From: Kitasatospora viridis
Lineage (GTDB): Bacteria > Actinomycetota > Actinomycetes > Streptomycetales > Streptomycetaceae
Reading direction: 5' to 3'
DNA: 64,000 nucleotides
Assembly: GCF_007829815.1 (NCBI RefSeq)
Contig: NZ_VIWT01000001.1
Location: forward strand, 2,813,501-2,877,500
Shown: positions 10,616 through 19,278 of the stretch, one piece after another
Numbering within the stretch: position 1 is the stretch's first letter
How the letters are laid out: each line of letters starts with the position of its first letter
Notes under the pieces: generated by a model
The model's input: only the letters and a program-made list of their open reading frames with translations
Databases searched by the model: none
Told to the model about the DNA's origin: nothing
Made by a program: the position numbers and the translations under genes

Positions 10616-10697
10616 GCCCTCATTCTTCGCGACCGGCCCGCGCCGCGGAACAGGTTTCCGCGGAGCGGACACCCGGCCCGACCGGACGCCGTGTCAC

Positions 10698-10729
10698 TTG
10701 ACGTTCCGTCGGCCAACGCTGCATACGCT
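10698..10729 (+). promoter_or_regulatory. Promoter for a probably leaderless transcript
   Basis: A TTGACG -35 at 10698-10703 is followed by TACGCT (or CATACG) ending six bases before the GTG at 10736. A -10 box this close to the start codon implies that transcription begins at the GTG. No SD sequence is present, in agreement. Confidence 0.55.
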
Positions 10730-10735
10730 TGCCCC

Positions 10736-11128
10736 GTGACCCTGCTGATCCGCACCGACTTCACCGACCAGGCGCGCTGGGACGAGCTCCGCGCCGTCCT
10801 GGCCACCCCCACCGAGGAGGGTCTCCTCGCCGACGTCGCCCTGCTGGAACGGCCCGAGTACGCGGACCTGTCCCCCGTCCAGCTCCTCGCGCTCCTGCAC
10901 TCCCCCGACCCGCAACGCCTACTGCTGCTCGCCGACCGGGAGACCTTCTCCTCCCACGAACTCCCGGTCCTGGTGGTCGACCTGCTCGCACGCCGCGAGC
11001 TGCGGGCGGTCGCGAGCCAGCTCTGGTCGGTGGAGAGCAACCTCTCGCTCGCCACCATGGACTTCGAGGAGTTCGAACGCGCGGCGGCGGAGGAGGACGG
11101 GGTGTTCCGGGGGTTCTCCGAGTTCTGA
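10736..11128 (+). CDS. Conserved hypothetical protein (DUF6924-like)
   Basis: A 130-residue soluble acidic protein beginning VTLLIRTDFTDQARWDELRA, a start I associate with the DUF6924 family of short actinobacterial proteins of unknown function. The C-terminus has an acidic FEEFERAAAEEDGVFRGF segment. No catalytic motif is visible. The GTG start is supported by the promoter box six bases upstream (leaderless). Confidence 0.75.
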   Translation: MTLLIRTDFTDQARWDELRAVLATPTEEGLLADVALLERPEYADLSPVQLLALLHSPDPQRLLLLADRETFSSHELPVLVVDLLARRELRAVASQLWSVESNLSLATMDFEEFERAAAEEDGVFRGFSEF

Positions 11129-11175
11129 CGGCTGGTCAACCAGGTTGTTTCACGTGAAACATCGACTGCCGACGG

Positions 11176-11532
11176 TCAGCCACCCAGCAGTCGGCGCCAG
11201 CGAGGCTGTTCGGTGACCACGCAGGCCAGCGCCAGCAGGGTCACCGGCACCGCGGCCCAGGCGGGCAGCACCAGCCAGCCGCCGGCGACCGCTGCGCCGA
11301 GTTCCATCAGCACCAGCAGGATCGTGCCCCAGCCCGGGATCGGCACCGGGACGTTGGTCTTGCCGTTGTCGCCCGGGGTGGCCAGCACCGCCGGTACGCC
11401 GATCAGCAGGACGAGCGAGGCGAGGGCGAGCCAGAGCGAGATCCGGCCCATCGCCCACGGGAAGGCGGTCCAGGCGACCAACTCGGCCAGCACGCGCAGG
11501 ACATCGGGGAGCGGGTACGACTGTCTACTCAT
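11176..11532 (-). CDS. Small membrane protein of unknown family
   Basis: A 118-residue protein with about three to four hydrophobic helices, DUF2568/YrdB-like in layout (ELVAWTAFPWAMGRISLWLALASLVLLIGVP). ATG at 11530-11532 lies inside the end of the upstream acetyltransferase gene (8-base overlap), so the two are coupled. A GTG three codons earlier has GGAGG too close to serve it. Function unknown. Confidence 0.75.
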   Translation of the reverse strand: MSRQSYPLPDVLRVLAELVAWTAFPWAMGRISLWLALASLVLLIGVPAVLATPGDNGKTNVPVPIPGWGTILLVLMELGAAVAGGWLVLPAWAAVPVTLLALACVVTEQPRWRRLLGG

Positions 11533-12103
11533 ACGGAGCACTATCCTCCGGCCCCAACTCCCGCACCACCCTTGCCGGGTTGCCCACCGCGAGCACCCCG
11601 GCCGGGAGGTCCCGGGTCACCACCGAGCCCGCGCCCACCACCGTGTCGCGCCCGATGGTGACGCCCGGGCAGACGATCACACCGCCGCCGAGCCAGACGT
11701 TGTCCCCGATCGTGATCGGCTCGCCCCGCTCCCAGCCCTCGCGGCGCCGCACCGGGTACAACGCGTGGGTGGCCGCGAGCAGTTGGACGTTCGGGCCGAT
11801 CTGCACATCGGCGCCGATGGTGATCTGGGCGGTATCCAGGAAGACCGCGTTGAAGTTGACGAACGTGCGGTCACCGATCCTGATGTACTGCCCGAAGTCG
11901 CAGTGGAACGGCGGCCGGATCCCGACCCCTTCGCCCAGCGAGCCGATCAGCTGCTCCAGCACCCGCTGGCGGCCGGCCGCCGTCGCCCCGGGCGCGTTGT
12001 AGGCGTCGAGCAGCCTGGCCCGCCGGCGCGAGGCCTCGGCCAGCTCCTCGTCGTCCGGGATGAACCAGCGACCCGCGAGCATCCGCTCCTTGTTGACTCC
12101 CAT
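11525..12103 (-). CDS. Maltose/galactoside O-acetyltransferase-like protein
   Basis: A 192-residue left-handed beta-helix acetyltransferase. An N-terminal Mac domain (KERMLAGRWFIPDDEELAEASRRRARLLDAYN) precedes hexapeptide repeats (ITIGADVQIGPNVQL, ITIGDNVWLGGGVIVCPGVTIG). The catalytic His is the one in LLAATHALYPVRRR. The family transfers acetyl groups from acetyl-CoA to the 6-hydroxyl of sugars. Length is normal. It overlaps the small membrane-protein gene downstream. Confidence 0.92.
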   Translation of the reverse strand: MGVNKERMLAGRWFIPDDEELAEASRRRARLLDAYNAPGATAAGRQRVLEQLIGSLGEGVGIRPPFHCDFGQYIRIGDRTFVNFNAVFLDTAQITIGADVQIGPNVQLLAATHALYPVRRREGWERGEPITIGDNVWLGGGVIVCPGVTIGRDTVVGAGSVVTRDLPAGVLAVGNPARVVRELGPEDSAPYE

Positions 12104-12121
12104 GCCGGATCAGACGAACCG

Positions 12122-13288
12122 TCAGGACCCCTCGTTCCCGCCGGACACGGCGGCCCGCAGCCGCTCCATCACCTCGCCGTCCTCCCGCCAGCCCATCGCG
12201 ACGCTCTCCGCGACCCGGCGGGCCAGCCCGTCCAGCACCGGCAGCCGCGGCTCGGGCCGCAGCGGCAGCAGGGCCCGCCGGGCCCAGTGCCGCCCGTGCG
12301 GGCGCCGGTCGAAGTGCGCCGAGACCGCCTCGCGCAGCCGGTCGTCCTCGCAGTAGAAGCCGACGAACGGCGCCGCGTCCGGATCGTCCGGGTCCGCGCC
12401 CGGCCCGAGCCGCTGCCCCAGCCCGAACCCGCACCGCGGCCCGCCGGGCGCCAGCCACTCGACCCGCCCGAGCAGCACGGCCACGTGCGGCGTCCCGTCG
12501 CCGGACTCGTACTCGACCCACTCCACCGTCAGCCCCTCGCCCAGCCGGGACGCCAGCTCGTCGAGCACCGCGTGGCTGCGCTCGGGCAGGCCGGCCAGCA
12601 GCTCGCGGGCCGCCCGTCGGGCCGCCGTCATCTCCTGGACGTGGGTCAGCCAGAAGCGGGCGGCGGGTTCGTCCACCGGGTTCATCCCGAGCAGGTCCTC
12701 CAGGGCGTTCAGGTAGTCGAGGGCGACCGCCCGCCCGCGCCCCTCGCGGGCACCGCCGGCCCGGGCGGGGGCGGCGAGCGCGGCGGACAGGTCGCGGGCC
12801 AGGTCGAGCAGCGAGACCGGCCGGACGGCGGCCGACAGGGTCGGCCGCCCGCTCGGGGTGAGCTGCACCAGCACCGGGTCGGGCAGGTGCCCGAACTCCC
12901 GGGCCGGCCAGCGCTGTCCGGCCGCCCCCGGCCGCAGCCGCAGCTCCACCGCCAGGGTGAACCGCGGCGCGACCACCACAAGCCCGGGCCGGCGCTCCCG
13001 GGGCGCCGGGAGGGGTTCCACCACCGCCTCGGCCAGCACCGCGGCATCGGCGGCCAGGTCGGGCCGCCCGGCCCGGCGCAGCAGCGCGGCGAGCGGTCCG
13101 GCTCCCAGGCCGTGGGCACCCCAGGGGTCGAGCAGGAAGGCCAGGTAGCGCTCGTGCGCCTCCTCCTCGGCGCCGCGCTCCAGCACGGCCAGCCCGGTGG
13201 AGGGCCCGCGCAGCCACCGGCCGGAGGCCCGCAGCGCGGCCACTTCGGCGGCCCGCCGGCTCCACTCGTCCGCCCCCGCCGGCGTCAT
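12122..13288 (-). CDS. PD-(D/E)XK-superfamily-like protein with altered active site
   Basis: A 388-residue soluble protein. The opening YLAFLLDPWGAHGLGAGPLAALL and the later LVQLTPSGRP and DYLNALEDLLG segments resemble the PDDEXK_4 family of putative nucleases. In the expected core, the acidic residue is replaced (RRPGLVVVAPRFTLAVELRL) and the E-x-K reads ELR, so catalysis is doubtful. ATG at 13286-13288 has GAGGGAG eight bases upstream; the track start 24 codons earlier has no SD. Function unknown. Confidence 0.7.
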   Translation of the reverse strand: MTPAGADEWSRRAAEVAALRASGRWLRGPSTGLAVLERGAEEEAHERYLAFLLDPWGAHGLGAGPLAALLRRAGRPDLAADAAVLAEAVVEPLPAPRERRPGLVVVAPRFTLAVELRLRPGAAGQRWPAREFGHLPDPVLVQLTPSGRPTLSAAVRPVSLLDLARDLSAALAAPARAGGAREGRGRAVALDYLNALEDLLGMNPVDEPAARFWLTHVQEMTAARRAARELLAGLPERSHAVLDELASRLGEGLTVEWVEYESGDGTPHVAVLLGRVEWLAPGGPRCGFGLGQRLGPGADPDDPDAAPFVGFYCEDDRLREAVSAHFDRRPHGRHWARRALLPLRPEPRLPVLDGLARRVAESVAMGWREDGEVMERLRAAVSGGNEGS

Positions 13289-13427
13289 CCGCGCGGCTCC
13301 CTCGACTCCCGAGACTCCCACGTCATGCCCAGACTCTAGGGCCTGCCCCGGGCCGCGCACCGCCCCGCGGGGATGATCTGACGGATGGTGAGGATGCCGA
13401 CCGCGGGTCCAGCGACGACGCGACGAC

Positions 13428-13463
13428 GCGGGCGCCCCTCTCCCGTCGGCGAGGGGCGCCCGC
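13428..13463 (-). terminator. Hairpin terminator after hisC
   Basis: Perfect 13-bp stem (GCGGGCGCCCCTC / GAGGGGCGCCCGC) with a 10-base loop, 27 bp after the hisC stop. GC-rich with no T-run. Confidence 0.75.
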
Positions 13464-13489
13464 GGCGCGGCGATGCTGCGCTCGGCGCG

Positions 13490-14569
13490 TCAGAGCTCCG
13501 CGCGGAAGGCCTCGGCGACGGTGAGGAAGATGTCGTTGGCCTCGGTCTCGCCGATCGTCACCCGCACGCCCTCGCCCGGGAACGGCCGGACGATCACGCC
13601 CGCGACGGCGGCCGCGGCGGCGAAGTCCATGGTCCGCTCGCCGAGCCGCAGCCAGACGAAGTTGGCCTGCGAGTCGGCCACCGTCCAGCCCTGGGCGGCC
13701 AGGGCGGCGGCGACCCGGGTGCGCTCGTCGACCAGCGCCTGCACCCGGACCAGCAGCGCGTCCTCGGCCCGCAGCGAGGCCACCGCGGCGTCCTGGGCGA
13801 GCTGGCTGACGCCGAACGGGACGGCGGTCTTGCGCAGCGCGGTGGCCACCGGCTCGTGCGCGATCGCGAAGCCGACCCGCAGGCCGGCCAGGCCGTACGC
13901 CTTGGAGAAGGTGCGCAGCACGCAGACGTTGGGGCGGTCCCGGTAGAGCTCGACGCCGTCCGGCACCCGCTCGTCGCGCAGGAACTCGCGGTAGGCCTCG
14001 TCCACCACGACCAGCACGTCGGCCGGCACCGCGTCCAGGAAGCGCTCCAGCTCGGGACGGCGGATCGCCACGCCGGTGGGGTTGTTCGGGTTGCAGACGA
14101 AGATCAGCCGGGTGCGCGGGGTGATCGCGGCCAGCATCGCGTCCAGGTCGTGCTCCTCGGCCGCGGTGAGCGGCACCGGGACGGGGGTGGCGCCGGCGAC
14201 CTGGGTGATGATCGGGTAGGCCTCGAAGGAGCGCCAGGCGAAGATCACCTCGTCGCCCGGGCCGGCGGTGGAGAGCACCAGGGACTGCGCGACCGAGACC
14301 GAGCCGGTGCCGAGCGCGACGTGCTCGGCGGGCACCTCGAAGCGCTTGGCCAGCTCCTCGGTCAGCTCGGTGGCGGCCATGTCGGGGTAGCGGTTGAACG
14401 AACCGGCGGCGGAGACGGCGGCCTCCAGCACACCGGGCAGCGGCTCGTAGGGGTTCTCGTTGGAGGAGAGCTTGAAGGCCTCCGCGCCGGCGGGCTTGCC
14501 CGGCTTGTAGGTCGGGATGCCCGCCAGGCTGGGCCGAAGCCGCGGGCCCTGCGCTGCCGTACCGCTCAC
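13490..14569 (-). CDS. hisC: Histidinol-phosphate aminotransferase (or related aromatic aminotransferase)
   Basis: A 359-residue PLP-dependent aminotransferase, normal length for HisC. Visible motifs are [13 protein letters not shown] near the N-terminus, [17 protein letters not shown] and the PLP-lysine region [16 protein letters not shown], plus [13 protein letters not shown] at the end. HisC converts imidazole-acetol phosphate and glutamate to histidinol phosphate. It stands alone, away from a his operon, so it may be the second paralogue (HisC2 or aromatic aminotransferase) known in Streptomyces near cydAB. Confidence 0.88.
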   Translation of the reverse strand: MSGTAAQGPRLRPSLAGIPTYKPGKPAGAEAFKLSSNENPYEPLPGVLEAAVSAAGSFNRYPDMAATELTEELAKRFEVPAEHVALGTGSVSVAQSLVLSTAGPGDEVIFAWRSFEAYPIITQVAGATPVPVPLTAAEEHDLDAMLAAITPRTRLIFVCNPNNPTGVAIRRPELERFLDAVPADVLVVVDEAYREFLRDERVPDGVELYRDRPNVCVLRTFSKAYGLAGLRVGFAIAHEPVATALRKTAVPFGVSQLAQDAAVASLRAEDALLVRVQALVDERTRVAAALAAQGWTVADSQANFVWLRLGERTMDFAAAAAVAGVIVRPFPGEGVRVTIGETEANDIFLTVAEAFRAEL

Positions 14570-14923
14570 GATGGTGCTCCTTCAGGTGTGGACGGGGTCC
14601 GCCCGGTCGGGGCGCACTCCCGGGCCGTCTGCACGCCCCAGCGCGAGATCGCGCGCCGGTGCTGCTCGCGGCGTTCGTTCCCCGGTCGGGTGCCCTGAAC
14701 GATACCGAGCGCGCTCACCCATGAGGGTGAGAGTTGCCCCCGGAACACCGCCGCAGATCAGCCATTGTCGCTCGTTCCGATGGCACATGTCAGAGGTAAT
14801 CGGCCGAAATCAGACCATCGATCCAAGGGTCGGAACGAGCACTCGGCGTGGAGAAACGGTTCTTCCGAGGCCGCAAGCACCGTGGTTCGACCACCCGCTG
14901 ACGCACCATACGATCGGTCCGCC
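14570..14923. other. Divergent intergenic region of hisC and the LacI gene with a long inverted repeat
   Basis: This 354-bp stretch has no convincing gene. It holds an 11-bp perfect inverted repeat, GCTCGTTCCGA (14770-14780) and TCGGAACGAGC (14830-14840), with an 8-bp palindrome TCGGCCGA between them. A TACGAT box at 14909-14914 may be the -10 element of the regulator gene. Confidence 0.5.
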
Positions 14924-16081
14924 ATGACAGCAGCAGCCAACCAGAGCGGTCGGCGACCCACCACCTCACGACGTCTGGAGCGGGCCGGCATCCGGGACGT
15001 GGCAGCAGCCGCCGGAGTGTCGATCACCACCGTCTCCGACGCGCTGAACGGGAAGGGCCGCCTGCCCGACGAAACCCGCAGCCGGGTGCGCGAGGTCGCC
15101 GAGCGCCTCGGCTACCGGCCGTCCGCGGCCGCCCGGACGCTGCGCACCGGCCGCTCCGGACTGATCGGCCTGACCGTCACCACCTACGGCGAGGAGCCCT
15201 TCACCTTCACCGAGTTCGCCTACTTCGCCGAGATGGCCCGGGCCGCCACCAGCGCCGCCCTCGGCCGCGGCTACGCCCTGGTGGTGCTGCCGGCCTCCTC
15301 CCGGCACGACGTGTGGAGCAACGTCGCGCTGGACGGCACCGTCGTCATCGACCCCGCCGACCAGGACCCGCTGGTCAGCGAGCTCTACCGGTCCGGGGTG
15401 CCGGTGGTGAGCGACGGCAAGCCGGGCAACTGCCCGGTCACCGCCTGGGTGGACAACGACCACGAGGCCGCGGTGCTGGACATCCTGGACCACCTCAGCG
15501 CGGCCGGCGCCCGCCGGATCGGCCTGCTCACCGGCACCAGCACCGACACCTACACCCGGCTCAGCACCGAGGCCTACCTCGCCTGGTGCGCCCGGGTCGG
15601 CCAGGAGCCGGTCTACGAGGCCTACCCCGCGCACGACCCGGCGGCCGGCGCGGTGGCCGCCGACCGGCTGCTGGCCCGCCCGGACCGGCCGGACGCGGTC
15701 TACGGCCTGTTCGACCCGAACGGCACCGACCTGCTGGCCGCCGCCCGCCGCTACGGCCTGCGGGTGCCGGACGACCTGCTGCTGGTCTGCTGCAGCGAGA
15801 GCGACGTCTACGCCGGCACCGAACCGCCGATCACCACCCTCTCGCTCAAGCCGCGCCGGATCGGCACCACGGTGGTGAACCTGCTGATCGACGCGATCGA
15901 GGGGGTGGACTCCGGCACCGGGGTCGACATCGCCCGGCTCTTCCCGCCGCGCTACCGCACCGCCGGCAACGGGCCGCCGCCGGGCACCCTGATGCCCACC
16001 GAGCTGATCGTGCGGGCCTCTTCGCAGCGGCGCAGTCCCCGAACCACCGTCAGCGCGCCACGCGCCCCGGGTGAGGTCTGA
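14924..16081 (+). CDS. LacI-family transcriptional regulator
   Basis: A 385-residue repressor. The N-terminal helix-turn-helix and hinge read IRDVAAAAGVSITTVSDALNG and RVREVAERLGYRPSAAARTLRTG; the rest is a periplasmic-binding-protein-like effector domain starting GLIGLTVTTYG. ATG at 14924 fits the family; 53 upstream codons in frame do not. It is divergent from hisC. Effector and targets are unknown; the inverted repeat upstream could be an autoregulatory site. Confidence 0.9.
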   Translation: MTAAANQSGRRPTTSRRLERAGIRDVAAAAGVSITTVSDALNGKGRLPDETRSRVREVAERLGYRPSAAARTLRTGRSGLIGLTVTTYGEEPFTFTEFAYFAEMARAATSAALGRGYALVVLPASSRHDVWSNVALDGTVVIDPADQDPLVSELYRSGVPVVSDGKPGNCPVTAWVDNDHEAAVLDILDHLSAAGARRIGLLTGTSTDTYTRLSTEAYLAWCARVGQEPVYEAYPAHDPAAGAVAADRLLARPDRPDAVYGLFDPNGTDLLAAARRYGLRVPDDLLLVCCSESDVYAGTEPPITTLSLKPRRIGTTVVNLLIDAIEGVDSGTGVDIARLFPPRYRTAGNGPPPGTLMPTELIVRASSQRRSPRTTVSAPRAPGEV

Positions 16082-16184
16082 ACCACCTGCCGGAGCCGTC
16101 GCGCGGGGACCGGCCGCGCCGGACCGAGCCGAACCGAATCGATTGGATGCCGACCGGGTGAGGACGACGGGAGAGTGGTCTTCC

Positions 16185-16190
16185 TATGAT
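16185..16190 (+). promoter_or_regulatory. -10 element TATGAT, leaderless start
   Basis: TATGAT ends six bases before the ATG at 16197 and no SD is present between them. The transcript should start at the A of the ATG. Confidence 0.6.
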
Positions 16191-16196
16191 GGGCGG

Positions 16197-17417
16197 ATGA
16201 CACCCGAGGACCGCTACCCCGGGCCTGAACCGGACCACTCAGGCCGACACCCGCAGCAGGACCTCGACGTGCTGCCGTACGGCTCGTACTACGAGCCCAA
16301 CACCCCTGCCGAGCAACCGGGTTCGACCGGCGAGCCGGAGGGCCTGCCGGTCGGGTCCGACGCCACCCACATCGGGTACGGCGGCGCGCGCTACCTCGAA
16401 CAGCACTGGCCGGTCGCCGGGCACCCGACCCCGGGCCCCGGCAGCACCCTGCCGATCTTCCGGGCCCCCGAGCTGCCGCCCGAGCTGCCCGCCGAGGCGC
16501 CCGCCCGGGTGCGCGACGAGGACCCGCCGACGATCGAGCTGGGCCCGCCGATCAGCGAGGAGGACCTGCACCGGCTGGCGCAGCTCCCGCCGCTCGGCGA
16601 CCCCGGGCCGGTCGGCCCGCTCTACGTGGTCGGCGACGTGCACGGCTACCTGGAGGAGCTGATCGGCGCGCTGCACCAGCAGGGCCTGGTCGACCCGGAC
16701 GGGCACTGGACGGCCGGCCGGGCCCGGGTCTGGTTCCTCGGCGACTTCACCGACCGCGGGCCGGACGGCATCGGTGTCATCGACCTGGTGATGCAGCTGG
16801 CCGCCGAGGCGGCCGCGGCCGGCGGCTACTGCCGGGCCCTGATGGGCAATCACGAGCTGCTCTTCCTCGGTGCCCACCGGTACGGCGACGAGCCGGTGCA
16901 GTCCACCGCCGGCACCGCCTCGTTCCGCGCCGCCTGGCTGCTCAACGGCGGCCAGCAGCACGACCTGGAGCGGCTGCAGGGCCACCACGTCAGCTGGCTG
17001 AAGCGGCTGCCGGCGATGGCGCTGGAGGACGGCCACCTGCTGCTGCACTCCGACACCACCGCCTACCTGGAGTTCGGCGACTCGATCGCCGAGGTCAACG
17101 ACGCGGTGCACGACCTGCTGGCCGACGAGGGCGCGGACGAGTGGTGGGACGCCTTCCGGCGGTTCACCAAGCGGTTCGCCTTCCGCGGCCCGGGCGGCCC
17201 GATGGCGGCCGGCGAGCTGCTCTCCACCTACGGCGGCCACCGGGTGGTGCACGGGCACAGCCCGATCCCGTACCTGACCGGCGAGGCCAACTCGGACAGC
17301 GGCGAGCCGCCCTACGTGCCCGGGCCGTACATCTACGCCGACGAGCTGGCGGTGGCGATGGACGGCGGGGTCACCATGGAGGGCCGACTGCTGGTGGCCC
17401 GGCTGCCGGTGGACTGA
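16197..17417 (+). CDS. Calcineurin-like metallophosphoesterase
   Basis: A 406-residue protein. The first 145 residues are Pro/Glu-rich and look disordered. The phosphoesterase domain follows with the metal-binding blocks YVVGDVHGY, FLGDFTDRGPDG, MGNHE, and C-terminal VVHGHSP. These are the D-x-H, G-D-x-x-D-R-G, G-N-H-E and G-H-x-H type blocks of the PPP/bis(5'-nucleosyl)tetraphosphatase group. Substrate unknown; a nucleotide or phosphoprotein phosphatase role is possible. Monocistronic and probably leaderless. Confidence 0.88.
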   Translation: MTPEDRYPGPEPDHSGRHPQQDLDVLPYGSYYEPNTPAEQPGSTGEPEGLPVGSDATHIGYGGARYLEQHWPVAGHPTPGPGSTLPIFRAPELPPELPAEAPARVRDEDPPTIELGPPISEEDLHRLAQLPPLGDPGPVGPLYVVGDVHGYLEELIGALHQQGLVDPDGHWTAGRARVWFLGDFTDRGPDGIGVIDLVMQLAAEAAAAGGYCRALMGNHELLFLGAHRYGDEPVQSTAGTASFRAAWLLNGGQQHDLERLQGHHVSWLKRLPAMALEDGHLLLHSDTTAYLEFGDSIAEVNDAVHDLLADEGADEWWDAFRRFTKRFAFRGPGGPMAAGELLSTYGGHRVVHGHSPIPYLTGEANSDSGEPPYVPGPYIYADELAVAMDGGVTMEGRLLVARLPVD

Positions 17418-17438
17418 CCGGGCGGGCCCGGTCCCCGG

Positions 17439-17822
17439 TCACGGCCGGGGCCCGGACCACCGCTGCTCGTCGAGCCCGCGCCCCACCACGGTGTACGCCA
17501 GCGTGGTGTTGACCAGGCAGACCGCGCCGAAGACCGTGCCGGCCACCGCGCCCGCGACCGCCCAGAGCGCGGCCGAGGCGGCCAGGAAGACCACCGCCTT
17601 GACCACCAGCACGCCGGCCAGCGGCAGCTTCACCGTCGCCCGGGGCGCGGCGTAGCGGCCCCAGAGCACGGCGGCCAGCAGCGGCGCGCCGAGCGTGAGC
17701 AGCAGCCGCACCGCGAGGTTCGGGCCGACCGCCCAGCCCCACCAGGAGAGCGCGCCGAGTGCCGCCAGTTCCAGTAGGAACGCCAAGAGCTCGTTGGCGA
17801 CCCTGATCCCCCGTCTGTCCAT
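17439..17822 (-). CDS. YrdB-like (DUF2568) small membrane protein
   Basis: A 127-residue protein with four hydrophobic helices, starting RRGIRVANELLAFLLELAALGAL, which matches the YrdB/DUF2568 pattern (N-E-L-x-A-F-L-x-E-L). Start ATG 17820-17822 is chosen; an in-frame ATG four codons upstream is also possible. No SD is visible. It is divergent from a GNAT gene across a short region holding an 18-bp palindrome. Function unknown. Confidence 0.8.
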   Translation of the reverse strand: MDRRGIRVANELLAFLLELAALGALSWWGWAVGPNLAVRLLLTLGAPLLAAVLWGRYAAPRATVKLPLAGVLVVKAVVFLAASAALWAVAGAVAGTVFGAVCLVNTTLAYTVVGRGLDEQRWSGPRP

Positions 17823-17842
17823 GCGCCGCAGCATAGGCCCTC

Positions 17843-17860
17843 GGGCAAATCCATTTGCCC
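17843..17860. promoter_or_regulatory. Palindrome in a divergent promoter region
   Basis: GGGCAAAT, CC, ATTTGCCC is a perfect 8-bp inverted repeat. It lies in the 67-bp gap between the divergent genes starting at 17822 and 17890 and is AT-rich for this genome. It is a likely operator for an unidentified regulator. Confidence 0.5.
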
Positions 17861-17889
17861 CGGACCGCCGGCCCGCCGAGCATGGCGGG

Positions 17890-18672
17890 ATGTCCGATCT
17901 CCTCTCGCGGGTGACCGCCTTCCGGGTCGCCTTCGCCCGCCGCCAGGCCGCCGAACTCGTCGATCTGCCGGGGGCCTTCGCGGTGCGCGACCCGGCCTTC
18001 CGGCTCTCCCAGGAGCACAACCAGCTGATCGTCGCGGGCTCCGCCGCCGGGCCGACCGGGCTGCCCGAGCCGGCCGAGCTGCCCGGGCTGGCCGAGCGGG
18101 GGCTCGGGCCGCGCCGGCGGTACCGGGTCAACGTGCTGGACGGACCGTTCGGCGAGCGGGCCGCGCCGGTGCTGGAGGCGGCCGGGTTCGCGCGGGACAC
18201 CGAGCTGGTGCTGGCCCGGGAGACCGCCGGCTGCGCGCTGCCCGGGCCCGCCGCGGCGAGCGCCGAGCTGGCCGAGCTGTGCGCGGCGGTGCACGCCCAG
18301 CAGCTGCGCTGGTTCGGCGACGAGGAGTTGAGCCGTCAGCTGACCGAGCGTCGGGCGGTCCGGCTGGCCGGGGCCGAGGAGGTGCGGTTCCTCGCGGTCC
18401 GCGACCCCGGCTCGGGCGAGGTGGCCGCCTGGGCCGACCTCTACCTGGACCGGGCCGCCGGGCTGGCCCAGTTGGAGGACCTGGTGACGGCCGAACCGCA
18501 CCAGGGCAAGGGGTACGGCGAGCGGCTGCTGGCCACCGGGCTGGCGCTGGCCGAGCGGGCCGGCATCCCGTGGTTCTTCCTGCTCGCGGACGCCGCCGAC
18601 TGGCCGCACGCGTGGTACCGGCGGCGCGGCTTCCGGGAGATCGGGCGCAGCCACACCTTCCTGAGCAGCTGA
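17890..18672 (+). CDS. GNAT-family N-acetyltransferase, two-domain
   Basis: A 260-residue protein. The C-terminal half is a clear GNAT domain (QLEDLVTAEPHQGKGYGERLL, with the acetyl-CoA loop QGKGYG, and PWFFLLADAADWPHAWYRRRGF). The N-terminal half looks like a degenerate second GNAT-like domain, as in Eis-like or arylamine families. ATG at 17890 follows directly the divergent promoter. Acceptor unknown. Confidence 0.85.
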   Translation: MSDLLSRVTAFRVAFARRQAAELVDLPGAFAVRDPAFRLSQEHNQLIVAGSAAGPTGLPEPAELPGLAERGLGPRRRYRVNVLDGPFGERAAPVLEAAGFARDTELVLARETAGCALPGPAAASAELAELCAAVHAQQLRWFGDEELSRQLTERRAVRLAGAEEVRFLAVRDPGSGEVAAWADLYLDRAAGLAQLEDLVTAEPHQGKGYGERLLATGLALAERAGIPWFFLLADAADWPHAWYRRRGFREIGRSHTFLSS

Positions 18673-18706
18673 CCGGCGCGGGGGTCCACCGCATAGGCTC
18701 TGCCCC

Positions 18707-19204
18707 ATGGCTATCCCTCCCTTCCTGGCCGAGCTGCGCGCTCTGGTCGGCACCCGTCCGCTCTGGCTCCCGGCCGCCGTCGCGGTGGTCTTCGACGAGC
18801 AGGGGCGGGTGCTGCTCGGCCGGCGGGCCGACACCGGCCGCTGGGCCCTGGTCGGCGGCATCGTGGACCCGGGCGAGCAGCCGGCCGACGCGGCCGTGCG
18901 GGAGTGCCTGGAGGAGACGGGGGTGCTGGCCGAGCCGGAGCTGCTGTCCTCGGTGACCGTCTCGCCGCTGGTGACCTACCCGAACGGCGATCAGATGCGC
19001 TACCTGGAGCTGGCCTTCCGGTGCCGCGCGGTCGGCGGCGAGGCCCGGGTCAATGACGAGGAGTCACTGGAGGTGGCCTGGTTCGAGCCGGACGAGGTCC
19101 CCGAGCTGGACGACTCCAACCAGCAGTGGCTGGCCGCGGCGCGGAGCTCGCAGGGCCGGACCTCCTACGAGTTCTCCGGTCTTGAGTCCGTACACAACTC
19201 GTGA
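18707..19204 (+). CDS. Nudix hydrolase
   Basis: A 165-residue MutT-like hydrolase. The Nudix box is intact: GGIVDPGEQPADAAVRECLE followed by ETGV, with the REclEE metal-binding core. The N-terminal 20 residues precede the fold (LPAAVAVVFDEQGRVLLGRR). Nudix enzymes cleave nucleoside diphosphates linked to another moiety; the substrate is unknown. TAGGCT at 18694-18699 ends seven bases before the ATG, suggesting a leaderless mRNA. Confidence 0.92.
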   Translation: MAIPPFLAELRALVGTRPLWLPAAVAVVFDEQGRVLLGRRADTGRWALVGGIVDPGEQPADAAVRECLEETGVLAEPELLSSVTVSPLVTYPNGDQMRYLELAFRCRAVGGEARVNDEESLEVAWFEPDEVPELDDSNQQWLAAARSSQGRTSYEFSGLESVHNS

Positions 19205-19278
19205 CCGGTACGTGAACCAAGCTCTCACCTGCGTGTTTGACGCACCGTCATAGACCGCTACTAAAGTATGACTTCATT

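Noticed and set aside
11213..13339. 708-codon plus-strand frame antisense to the acetyltransferase and PD-(D/E)XK-like genes
   Set aside because: Crosses two genes with strong family signatures on the other strand; no recognisable domain.
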